Positions 10,301 through 17,070 of a DNA stretch of 58,355 nt are shown piece after piece. The notes under the pieces were generated by a model, which saw only the letters and a list, made by a program, of their open reading frames with translations, was not told the DNA's origin and searched no databases. The translations under genes were made by a program, and so were the position numbers. Origin of the DNA: Winogradskyella sp. (GTDB lineage: Bacteria; Bacteroidota; Bacteroidia; Flavobacteriales; Flavobacteriaceae); NCBI GenBank assembly GCA_004211785.1, contig SHBX01000015.1, forward strand, positions 1 to 58,355. Reading direction: 5' to 3'. Within the stretch, counting starts at the first letter, position 1, and each line of letters starts with the position of its first letter.

Positions 10301-10443
10301 AAAACGTTATCTGAAGTTAGTTGAATATACGTATCTTTTATCAACAAGCCTTCGTGATCATAAAACGGAAAACTGGAAATTTGAACTTCCTGAGCAAATA
10401 TAAAATTCGAAAATAAAATTAAAACGAATACGTGTTTTTTCAA
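7363..10443 (-). CDS. Propeller-type sensor histidine kinase (LytS-like, Reg_prop/Y_Y_Y)
   Basis: A 1026-residue membrane kinase. It has an N-terminal signal peptide ending FIFAQ, then a long periplasmic region with two-component-regulator propeller repeats (for example NIIWVGTKKGLQKIN and GLPDNEFNKKSF, followed by FGGINGVVSFDP). A Y_Y_Y domain lies at about 690-785 and one transmembrane segment (WVVFSIISLMFFFLLLFY) at about 795-815. The cytoplasmic part is a His_kinase domain with NPHYIYNTLYSLQ, the phospho-accepting histidine being residue 829. A HATPase region follows with QPIVENAIIHGL and DNGIGR. The architecture is that of Bacteroidota sensors for extracellular ligands, but the C-terminal half is LytS-like rather than the hybrid type common in polysaccharide loci. 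Its partner is the LytTR regulator immediately downstream. Confidence 0.93.
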   Translation of the reverse strand: MKKHVFVLILFSNFIFAQEVQISSFPFYDHEGLLIKDTYIQLTSDNVLWSSHYNGLIKHAGKHKIFFPFDSPEFKSPSNSVFIKNVDSNTLLCNNGRVIFSFNKNSGVYTKLYTHPNKSESLHSKFEKDNQGNFWATIGNRTLIKISKQGNKAQVYDLTTYIDDFGDYKLTAIETILNNGNIILKAKGKYFLFDFERATNISCDNIFYENIEARCHFVANGVIFPKNQSGSYQFEGISYSYTYLPEIDAHQYFSPFIFNEVIEGRQGGKYLKGTFNKKYNYSVFFLFHFNEDNEMEVQGYEVQGRAANTIISQDEILVPSLNSLNVINRKPQEFKKYTYLSRDNESLKDVSCRSIKIMNDSITYMLSSNRGFFTLEKDSQTFVELKLKYLSASRGIKDFRGFNLYGFEKLNDSILVVYGYSGNLYPINIKTKEAFILPAFENSDYPATQVSDIAIVDTTAYYLGTNNGIYEYKVQEDKLYDRNQLNDSININDQYVESLYLDKKRNTLWIGLFNDGGLYKKNFSNGKIVHFSDQDTTYPLSDNNISVIEPDEAENIIWVGTKKGLQKINLQTNESKVFDFGDPSRNYITGIVQNGNTLWVSTYNGLVNFNKNRGIEEVFLKENGLPDNEFNKKSFYKVDKDNLFFGGINGVVSFDPIQYNYKKSINKISIVSVSFYNTKLNEEQEITLGLEDVTEFIIPEEHNYLNIKLAYNDVRPENSTRFQYRFNDEKQPWVNIGGLDEINLVGISPGKHVIEIRGINDYGETSNILQYEIKVKQKLYKNPWVVFSIISLMFFFLLLFYRARRVSIQQRFDLLISKSNELQAQMNPHYIYNTLYSLQSSILLEDPEVASKYMILYANLMRRTLTLNREGMVVLREKIEFLESYLALEKLRLDKDFDYFIEVDKDTNIDVLSIPTLFIQPIVENAIIHGLTPKKEDRKLWIRFFIESSSLKIEIEDNGIGRTNSQLQKEGKTQRKSYGIQIMKDRLKILNAMKSKDEITFEIIDLYKENSPSGTKCILTLPVEKK

Positions 10444-10589
10444 GATTTATAAGTTAGGAATAGAAAGTAATGTATGGTAAATTTATTTAAGTTTAGCAAG
10501 AAACATCATGGCTTTATTAGTGCTGTAAAATATATGCAACATTATGGATTCTGTATCTATTTTATCGCATTTCCAAAAAATATAATCCC

Positions 10590-10796
10590 CTACTTTTTAA
10601 GAATCTTCAAGACCTTTCCGGTTTCTAATCTTAAAAAGTAAATGCCTGCATGTAAATCATGAATGTCTATTGTTGCATTATTTGCAAGGCTATTAATGCT
10701 GAAATGTTTGAGTACGGAAGGAAGCGTAGTTTTTCCCATAGTATAGTTATAGATTATGATCTTTGATATTTTGATTATAGTTGCAAGGCAAAAGCC
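10590..10796 (-). pseudogene. Orphan T9SS type A C-terminal sorting-domain remnant
   Basis: The minus frame is open from 10796 to a stop at 10590-10592. It encodes 68 residues that read as a Por secretion-system C-terminal domain: IIIYNYTMGK, then INSLANNATIDIHDLHAGIY and FLRLETGKVLKILKK at the very end. In intact cargo this domain is the tail of a large secreted protein. Here the frame is closed by a stop at 10797-10799, no conserved NP start of the domain is seen and no upstream coding region was recognised. The simplest reading is the surviving 3' end of a deleted or decayed secreted-protein gene. A 49-residue product from the internal ATG at 10739 is possible but would lack a signal peptide. 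Confidence 0.72.
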
Positions 10797-11270
10797 TCAA
10801 AATATGCTTGTGTGTTATATTTACATACTAGGATACCGACCTTTTGAAAAGTCACATGTATGACTTCTAGATGTGATTTTTAGTCGTCAATAAACCTAGT
10901 TAGGTGATATTAAAGTTATTAAAATTTCTTTCTGTAAGTGTTTTTTTACGTTATTATGTACTTAAAATCGATTAACATATTATAATAATCGTTAAAAATC
11001 AATACTGTTTGATTTTGATACATTCGATACCGTAGTCATCGGATACATTTTTAGTAATACTTAATTTAAATTTGTCTAAGTATTTGGAAAGCTTTTGATA
11101 CGATTAATTAAAAGTGATTCTTAGTATCCATGGCGCAGTGACCATCTCGTTTTAATCACATGATATAATATTTAGACTTTGGCTATAAAAAGAAGCACTG
11201 CACAAACCAATTATATTAGAGGCAACTTTATAGGTATGTGACGTTTTTTTGAAAGCGTGTTTTTAATCAA
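10797..11270. other. Gene-free stretch
   Basis: Very AT-rich DNA between the sorting-domain remnant and the endonuclease gene. I see only short imperfect inverted repeats (for example AAGTCA-N6-TGACTT near 10850) and no convincing coding frame, promoter or RNA gene. It may be eroded remains of the gene that once carried the sorting domain. Confidence 0.5.
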
Positions 11271-11996
11271 TTAATGCTTCCACATTTTACGAATTTTGTT
11301 TTTTTCGCGATTCATTTTAGTGCCGACTAGCGTGTCCCATAAAAAGAGTCCAGATATTTTTTCAACCTTAGACGTTTCTACTAAAAAGCTTTCAAGAGGC
11401 TCTGAAGTAATTTTATTGGGTATGATGAAAGACCACATATTTATGGTACCTGTATTGTTTTCTACTAGTACAGACTTAAAAAAGGCATGCGGAATGGGTA
11501 ATGACACGTCAATTTTTTTGTCATTATCACCAATCATAATAACCTCTTCATCAAAGAAGAATAAGGGGCCAGAGATGACATAAGTTTCAAACACTTTTTT
11601 TAGACTATTTAAATCTCTAACAGCAGCTTCAAGTCGCTTCCAAATACCTCTATTAAACATAGGTCTTTGAGGCGCCATATTTGACAACAAGAATGTCTCA
11701 CTGTTTTGGATATCAATTTCTATTTGATTTGCGCTAGAAACTAAATGACCTCTATCAAAACCCGAACCTTCATAAACTTCCAAATCAGCTCTAAACCGCT
11801 CGGGAGCTCTATAATCTGCCCTGAAATTATCTAAACGACTTACATCTGTTTTATCTGGGTCTACAATTTCTAATGCCCATTTTGCTTGTCTGAAATAATA
11901 AGAATACCCAATAACATAATTGCGGTTATATAATATTTGGTCAGCGGTAGGAAGACCATATCTGGTTTCTCGTTTTAAGTTGGAATGATTATGCAT
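11271..11996 (-). CDS. DNA/RNA non-specific endonuclease (NUC1 / beta-beta-alpha-metal family)
   Basis: A 241-residue protein with the family signature DRGH at residues 81-84, where H84 is the expected general base. It also has NMAPQ followed by FNRGIWKRLE, giving N115 as the expected Mg2+ ligand and E123 as the conserved acidic residue. These correspond to H89, N119 and E127 of Serratia nuclease. The family cuts single- and double-stranded DNA and RNA. No signal peptide or membrane segment is visible at the N-terminus (MHNHSNLKRETRYG), which is unusual for nucleases normally exported. It stands alone between a gene-poor stretch and the NtrC-type two-component genes on the same strand (87 bp away). 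Export by another route, or an intracellular role, remains open. Confidence 0.88.
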   Translation of the reverse strand: MHNHSNLKRETRYGLPTADQILYNRNYVIGYSYYFRQAKWALEIVDPDKTDVSRLDNFRADYRAPERFRADLEVYEGSGFDRGHLVSSANQIEIDIQNSETFLLSNMAPQRPMFNRGIWKRLEAAVRDLNSLKKVFETYVISGPLFFFDEEVIMIGDNDKKIDVSLPIPHAFFKSVLVENNTGTINMWSFIIPNKITSEPLESFLVETSKVEKISGLFLWDTLVGTKMNREKNKIRKMWKH

Positions 11997-12083
11997 CTTA
12001 TTAATAAGTTAGTTGTTAAGCTTTAATTATCAGTAAGATAGCATAAATAATTTTAAATATTTAGATTTTTAGATACAATTATT

Positions 12084-13427
12084 TTAAAAGACCAAACTAA
12101 AAACAGTGCCTTCATTTTCAATACTTTTTACAATAATTCGCCCTTTATGTAGCAGCATAATTTGTTTACAAAGACTTAATCCAATACCGCTACCTGTAGC
12201 TTTGCTTGTAAAGAAAGGCACAAAAATATTTTCTAATATATCTTGTGGAATACCAGACCCGTTATCATAAACCTTTACAACTATATCGCGATTTGAATTT
12301 TGAGAAGCCACAACTTTTATTTTTGCATTCTCTTTATTTTTACATGCATCAACAGCATTTAGTAGAAGATTTATGAGTACTTGTTCTATAAGATGCGTAT
12401 CTATATCTAGTTCCAATTTAGGGCCAGATATATCGAATTCTATCTCAATATTTTTAGCTTTTATGGATGGCTCCATAAGAAGCTGAATGTTACTAAACAA
12501 CTCCGATACACGTATGCGTTGAAGGTTAAGATTTGTAACTTTACTCAAGCTACGATAGGTCTTTGCAAATTTTAAAAGTCCATCGCTTCTGTTTTTAATG
12601 GTTTTTATTCCAGAGTTGAGGTCTTCTAATTCTAATTGAGACGCTTCGGGTTTCTCTATGGCTAATTGTATATTTTGCTGAAGTGTATCTGCTAAAGAAG
12701 AAATAGGAGCAATGGAGTTCATGATTTCATGGGTCATGACACTCAGTAGTTTTTTCCAAGATTCAGATTCATTTTTATTTAATGTATTATCGATATCTTG
12801 AATTACGATAAGTTTAAAAGCATCATCATCAACTTGAAAAACAGTATCAGAAATTAATATTTTGATGCTTTCATTTTGAAGTGCGATAGAAATAGAATTT
12901 GGTTCTCTATGGTAAGTTTCAAAAACAGTATTAAATAATTCAGGTTTACGATTTTCAACAAATCTTATGTTTTTAAAAGAGGGTATGTCTAAGATGTCTC
13001 CAAAAGAATCATTGTTCCATAGTACATCTCCAGTCTCAAGATTATAAGCAATAATGCCTATGTCTACCATTTCTAAAATCTTCTGTAAATACACATATTG
13101 TGCTTGATTTTGAGAGTTTATTTCTTTTATAGTACGGTTAATCTCATTAAAGCCGCTATATAAAAACCGAATATCTCTAGGTCCTCTATCTTCTGGAAAC
13201 CATCTGGAAAAATCACGATATTTTACGGCTTCAAAAAAATCATCCATAGCTACAAAACGGCGTTTTGTATATGTGTATGTATTAATGAGTATGTATAACA
13301 AACCAATACCTATTATTACAGCATAAGTATTTTTGTCGTTGTAGATAGTATATATTAATCCTAGAATTAAACCTACTATGAGTACAACCCTAAAAAAGAG
13401 TCTAAGGATGTATGCGCTATAGTTCAT
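12084..13427 (-). CDS. NtrY-like sensor histidine kinase
   Basis: A 447-residue inner-membrane kinase. Two N-terminal transmembrane segments span about residues 8-28 and 35-51 with almost no periplasmic loop, so it probably senses a membrane or cytoplasmic cue. A PAS-like region lies at about 115-215. The HisKA segment reads [13 protein letters not shown] with phospho-acceptor H233. The HATPase_c domain carries [16 protein letters not shown] and the G2 box [10 protein letters not shown]. The gene overlaps the upstream sigma-54 activator gene by 11 bp, which indicates co-transcription and a cognate pair. The efflux locus transcribed divergently from the activator is the likely output. A short-loop membrane sensor next to an efflux locus is compatible with envelope-stress sensing, but that is inference. 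Confidence 0.93.
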   Translation of the reverse strand: MNYSAYILRLFFRVVLIVGLILGLIYTIYNDKNTYAVIIGIGLLYILINTYTYTKRRFVAMDDFFEAVKYRDFSRWFPEDRGPRDIRFLYSGFNEINRTIKEINSQNQAQYVYLQKILEMVDIGIIAYNLETGDVLWNNDSFGDILDIPSFKNIRFVENRKPELFNTVFETYHREPNSISIALQNESIKILISDTVFQVDDDAFKLIVIQDIDNTLNKNESESWKKLLSVMTHEIMNSIAPISSLADTLQQNIQLAIEKPEASQLELEDLNSGIKTIKNRSDGLLKFAKTYRSLSKVTNLNLQRIRVSELFSNIQLLMEPSIKAKNIEIEFDISGPKLELDIDTHLIEQVLINLLLNAVDACKNKENAKIKVVASQNSNRDIVVKVYDNGSGIPQDILENIFVPFFTSKATGSGIGLSLCKQIMLLHKGRIIVKSIENEGTVFSLVF

Positions 13428-14766
13428 ATTTTTCTAGTCGTCTATATAGCGCAGCTCTTGTTATACCTAATTCTTTAGCAGATTTAGATACATTGCCTTT
13501 ATTTTTTTCTAATACAGTGAGAATAGCATTTTTCTCTATATCATCTAGATTAAGACTTGTGTTTTCAGGGGTTTTAGTAGTCGAACGTTCAATGGAAGAA
13601 AATACTAAGTCATCAGGCTTAAGCGTATTACCATCAGTCATAATCACAGCACGTTCTAATATATATTGAAGCTCTCTTACATTTCCAGGGAAGTCGTGTT
13701 TCTTTAATTTAGAAATAAAACCAGAATCAAACGTAAATGAATTCTTATTATACTTTTCTGCGTACAAGGCTACAAAATGCCTAGATAATTCTGTAATATC
13801 TGTACCACGATCTCGTAATGGTGGTACAATGATATCTACGGTATTAATTCTGTATATTAAATCTTTACGGAATTTACTTTCATCTGCCAATGTTGTTGGG
13901 TCTAGATTGGTTGCGCAAATCAATCGTATATCTACATCAATAGCCTGGTTAGACCCTAAGGGTGTCACTTGTCTGTTTTGTAGAGCAGTTAATAAACGTA
14001 CCTGCTGCCCAAGCGTGATATTTCCTATTTCATCCAAAAACAAAGTGCCTTCATTGGCCGCTTCAAAACGACCTTCACGGTCTTCACGGGCATCAGTAAA
14101 TGCACCTTTTTTATAGCCAAACAATTCGCTTTCAAAAAGTGAAGAGGTTAGGGCACCTACATCAACTTTGATGAATGGCTTATCTTTGCGGTTAGAATTA
14201 TCATGGAGTGCTCTTGCTATCAGGTCTTTTCCTGTTCCGTTTTCACCAAGAATTAAAACATTAGCATCTGTAGGTGCTACTTTTCTAAGCTTTACAAAAA
14301 CATCTTGCATTACATCGCTTTCACCAATGATTTCTATACTGCTCGAATTTAAAGATTTTGATTTTACACTATTAGATTTTTTCTTACTTAAAATAGAGGT
14401 AATAGTTTCAAGGATTTTACTATTCTCCCATGGTTTCATTAAAAAATCAGAAGCACCTTCTTTTAACCCTCTAATCGCAAGGTCAATATCTGCATATGCT
14501 GTCATTAAAATAACCGATGTTTCAGGCTTTTGTTTTTTGATTTTATTAAGCCAGAAAATACCTTCATTACCAGTATTTACAAGTCCATTAAAGTTCATGT
14601 CTAGAATGATAATGTCGTAGTCATCTTTTTCTATTTGAGAAGTAATATTGCTTGGGTTCTTCTCTGTAATAACATTATTTACTAGGGGTTTAAGAAGAAG
14701 TCTCAAGGCAGTAAGCACATCTGCATCATCATCTATAACTAATATCGAAGCGTTTTTTAATACCAT
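13417..14766 (-). CDS. NtrC-family sigma-54-dependent response regulator
   Basis: A 449-residue protein. Residues 1-125 are a receiver with phospho-acceptor D56 (IIILDMN) and K111. Residues about 146-385 are an AAA+ domain with Walker A GENGTGK at 174-180 and Walker B LFLDEI at 242-247. The sigma-54-contacting loop reads GAFTDA (221-226) instead of the canonical GAFTGA. An arginine-finger region (PPLRDR) and a sensor II segment (FPGNVREL) follow. The C-terminus is a Fis-type helix-turn-helix (NVSKSAKELGITRAALYRRL). Such proteins bind enhancer-like sites and remodel sigma-54 polymerase. The gene is divergent from the efflux locus, and three matching enhancer/promoter modules occur there. Confidence 0.95.
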   Translation of the reverse strand: MVLKNASILVIDDDADVLTALRLLLKPLVNNVITEKNPSNITSQIEKDDYDIIILDMNFNGLVNTGNEGIFWLNKIKKQKPETSVILMTAYADIDLAIRGLKEGASDFLMKPWENSKILETITSILSKKKSNSVKSKSLNSSSIEIIGESDVMQDVFVKLRKVAPTDANVLILGENGTGKDLIARALHDNSNRKDKPFIKVDVGALTSSLFESELFGYKKGAFTDAREDREGRFEAANEGTLFLDEIGNITLGQQVRLLTALQNRQVTPLGSNQAIDVDIRLICATNLDPTTLADESKFRKDLIYRINTVDIIVPPLRDRGTDITELSRHFVALYAEKYNKNSFTFDSGFISKLKKHDFPGNVRELQYILERAVIMTDGNTLKPDDLVFSSIERSTTKTPENTSLNLDDIEKNAILTVLEKNKGNVSKSAKELGITRAALYRRLEKYEL

Positions 14767-14833
14767 TAATACAATATTACGATTTTATATTCAGCTTCTA
14801 AAAATTCAAAAAGTAAAAATAATAGCAAATAAA

Positions 14834-14877
14834 AAGTGTGCACTTTCGGACATAAAGTGTATCAAAAACGGACACTT
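14834..14877 (+). promoter_or_regulatory. Enhancer-like site pair A (NtrC-type activator)
   Basis: A 44-bp element with two inverted copies of a site of the form GTGTyCGwTTttGAtACA, bounded by AAGTGT and ACACTT. The left copy here is the most diverged (GTGTGCACTTTCGGACA); the right copy reads GTGTCCGTTTTTGATACA on the other strand. The same 44-bp layout recurs at 24416-24459 and 31755-31798. It lies 51 bp upstream of the -24 GG, between the activator gene and the efflux adaptor gene, so it may also allow autoregulation. Confidence 0.75.
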
Positions 14878-14925
14878 TTATTTTTCATTAAAAACATAAA
14901 ATATTGATTTTCAATGTTTTAATTC

Positions 14926-14943
14926 TTTGGCATCATCTTCACT
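14926..14943 (+). promoter_or_regulatory. Sigma-54-like promoter A
   Basis: The box TTTGGCATCATCTTCACT has a consensus -24 TTGGCA; the GG is followed 10 bp later by AC where the -12 GC is expected. The box is identical at 24508 and nearly so at 31847. It lies about 30 bp before the adaptor start. The -12 half is degenerate, so sigma-54 use rests on the repeated arrangement and the neighbouring activator. Confidence 0.65.
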
Positions 14944-14972
14944 ATATAAATAGCGTAATTAAAAACTTAAAA

Positions 14973-16223
14973 ATGGACGTTCCAATTCAAAAGAAAAAAT
15001 TCTCAACTCAAAAGCTATTGACAATAGGAGGTATTGTAGCTATTGTAGCTTTAATTGCATATGTGATTATCCAAACATCGGGCGGTTCAAAATTGAATGT
15101 TGAAAAAGAGCGTATTTCAGTAAATACTATTTCTAAAGATGTGTTTCAAGAAAATATACCAGTAAACGGAATTGTCTTACCTATAACAACTATCTATTTA
15201 GATGCCTTAGAAGGCGGGCGTGTTGAAGAAAAATTTGTTGAAGATGGAGCAGTACTTAAAAAAGGAGAACCAATATTAAGGTTGTCTAATACAGATTTAG
15301 AGTTAAGTCTTATCAATCAAGAAACGTCAGTTTATAACTTATTGACACAGATGCAGATTTCTCAGAATGCTGCACGACAAAACACAATTAATAGACAAAA
15401 CCAATTTACGGATGTAGAAAACAGTCTTATTGAAGCCGAACGTGTTTATAATCTAAATAAACGCCTGTATGATAAAGGAGCTATTGGTCGTCAAGATTAT
15501 GAGTCATCAAAAAATAATTTCGATTACCAGAAGGAGCGTATGAAATTATCAAAACAAGTGCTTTCTGAAGATTCAATTTCATCAAAGTTAGAAATCAATC
15601 AAGCAAAGAGTTCTTACTCAAGAACACAAAGCGCCTTAGAGTTAATGCGCAAAAAAGTGGGTGATTTGGTTGTACGAGCGCCAATTGATGGTCAATTAAC
15701 TTCTTTGGATGCAGAAATAGGCCAATCTATAAGTAAAGGGACACGTTTGGGTCAGGTAGATGTTACAACAGCTTATAAGGTTAGAGTAGATATTGATGAA
15801 CATTATATCTCAAGAATTTACAATGGACAAACTGGGACCTTTACACTTAATAACAAGCCATACACTTTAACTATTAAGAAAGTCTTCACTCAAGTAACAA
15901 ATGGACGTTTTCAAGTAGATATGAAGTTTGAAGGCGAAGTTCCTGAAGGTATAAGAAGAGGTCAAAATCTACAGATAAGAGTTGCATTAAGTGCAGAGAA
16001 GCAAGCTTTGTTAGTACCCAAAGGAGGGTTTTTTCAAAAAACTGGAGGAAACTGGATTTTTAAAGTAAGTGAAGACGGTAATACAGCTTACAAAGTAAAC
16101 ATCAGATTAGGAAGTCAAAACACAGAATATTATGAAGTTTTAGAGGGTTTAAATCCAGGAGATAAAGTAGTAACATCGAGTTATGATTCTTTTGGAGATA
16201 CTGAAGAGCTTATTTTAAAATAA
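14973..16223 (+). CDS. HlyD/MacA-like periplasmic adaptor of an ABC efflux system
   Basis: A 416-residue membrane fusion protein that should link inner-membrane permeases to a TolC-like channel. One N-terminal anchor spans about residues 14-35. A lipoyl/barrel-sandwich half begins at about 80 (GGRVEEKFVEDGAVLKKGEP). A long alpha-hairpin rich in Gln, Asn and Lys spans about 110-240. The second lipoyl half follows (VRAPIDGQLTSLDAEIGQSI), then beta-barrel and membrane-proximal domains to the end. I chose the ATG at 14973 because an in-frame ATG at 14904 would place the sigma-54-like promoter box inside the coding region and add an unlikely hydrophobic leader. It is the first gene of the first efflux unit and the only adaptor in the locus. 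Confidence 0.92.
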   Translation: MDVPIQKKKFSTQKLLTIGGIVAIVALIAYVIIQTSGGSKLNVEKERISVNTISKDVFQENIPVNGIVLPITTIYLDALEGGRVEEKFVEDGAVLKKGEPILRLSNTDLELSLINQETSVYNLLTQMQISQNAARQNTINRQNQFTDVENSLIEAERVYNLNKRLYDKGAIGRQDYESSKNNFDYQKERMKLSKQVLSEDSISSKLEINQAKSSYSRTQSALELMRKKVGDLVVRAPIDGQLTSLDAEIGQSISKGTRLGQVDVTTAYKVRVDIDEHYISRIYNGQTGTFTLNNKPYTLTIKKVFTQVTNGRFQVDMKFEGEVPEGIRRGQNLQIRVALSAEKQALLVPKGGFFQKTGGNWIFKVSEDGNTAYKVNIRLGSQNTEYYEVLEGLNPGDKVVTSSYDSFGDTEELILK

Positions 16224-16256
16224 AAATCAATAAACGAACATAAATACCAAATTAGA

Positions 16257-16934
16257 ATGATACAGATTACGGATTTAGAGAAATTTTATAGAACAGAAGA
16301 AGTCCAAACTATTGCATTAAATAAATTGTCTTTTGAGGTTAAACAAGGCGAATTTGTGGCCATCATGGGGCCATCTGGATGTGGTAAATCAACGTTATTA
16401 AACATCTTAGGATTATTAGATGACCCAGATGGCGGAAGCTTTAAGTTTAATGGCGAAGAAGTTGCTGGGTATAATGAGCGTAAACGTTCTGATTTACGAA
16501 AGCATAATGTAGGGTTTGTATTTCAAAGTTTTAACCTTATTGATGAGTTAACAGTATTTGAAAACGTAGAGTTACCATTAATATATACAGGTGTAAAACC
16601 AGCAGAGCGTAAAAAGCGGGTTGAGGAAGTACTAGAGAAAATGCAAATTATGCATCGCCGTAATCATTTTTCGCAACAGTTATCTGGAGGTCAACAACAA
16701 CGTGTTGCGGTAGCTAGAGCTGTAGTAAATAATCCCAAGTTAATCTTAGCAGACGAGCCAACAGGAAACCTAGATAGTGCAAACGGGAATGAGGTTATGG
16801 ATTTGCTTATAGATCTTAACGAAGCAGGAACAACAATAATCATGGTTACTCACAGTGAGCATGATGCAAAATATAGTCATCGTATTATCAGAATGTTAGA
16901 TGGTCAGAAAGTGACGGAAAACATCCTAGCTTAA
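16257..16934 (+). CDS. ABC transporter ATP-binding protein (MacB/LolD type), first copy
   Basis: A 225-residue nucleotide-binding protein. It has Walker A GPSGCGKST (38-46), a Q-loop in VGFVFQSFNL, the signature LSGGQQQR, Walker B LILADEPT followed by GNLD, and the switch histidine in MVTHS. The length and the QSFNLIDELTVFENVELPL stretch are typical of LolD/MacB-type ATPases that partner FtsX-fold permeases. It lies 33 bp after the adaptor gene and 136 bp before the first permease gene, in the same orientation. It probably drives one or more of the six permeases; one ATPase serving several permeases is implied by the gene count but not shown. Confidence 0.95.
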   Translation: MIQITDLEKFYRTEEVQTIALNKLSFEVKQGEFVAIMGPSGCGKSTLLNILGLLDDPDGGSFKFNGEEVAGYNERKRSDLRKHNVGFVFQSFNLIDELTVFENVELPLIYTGVKPAERKKRVEEVLEKMQIMHRRNHFSQQLSGGQQQRVAVARAVVNNPKLILADEPTGNLDSANGNEVMDLLIDLNEAGTTIIMVTHSEHDAKYSHRIIRMLDGQKVTENILA

Positions 16935-16969
16935 AAATCAATCAAAAGCCAATCAACCGAGGTAGATAT

Positions 16970-17025
16970 CACTTCAGTATAAAAAAGTCATCAATCAATA
17001 ATCAACCAAAAATTGTACTGAAGTG
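16970..17025 (+). other. Long-loop inverted repeat CACTTCAGTA / TACTGAAGTG upstream of permease 1
   Basis: Perfect 10-bp arms at 16970-16979 and 17016-17025 are separated by 36 AT-rich bases, inside the only sizeable gap of the first unit. In RNA it could form a stem that separates the adaptor-ATPase part from the permeases (processing or attenuation). In DNA it could be a pair of regulator half sites. There is no T tract, so it is not a standard terminator. Confidence 0.4.
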
Positions 17026-17070
17026 TTAATACCTAAATCATCAAAAAACGAACAGTAATTCTTTTTAATC

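Noticed and set aside
14904..14972. Longer N-terminus for the efflux adaptor starting at 14904
   Set aside because: It would place the conserved promoter box inside the gene, and the extra residues do not resemble an adaptor; the ATG at 14973 begins a normal anchor region.
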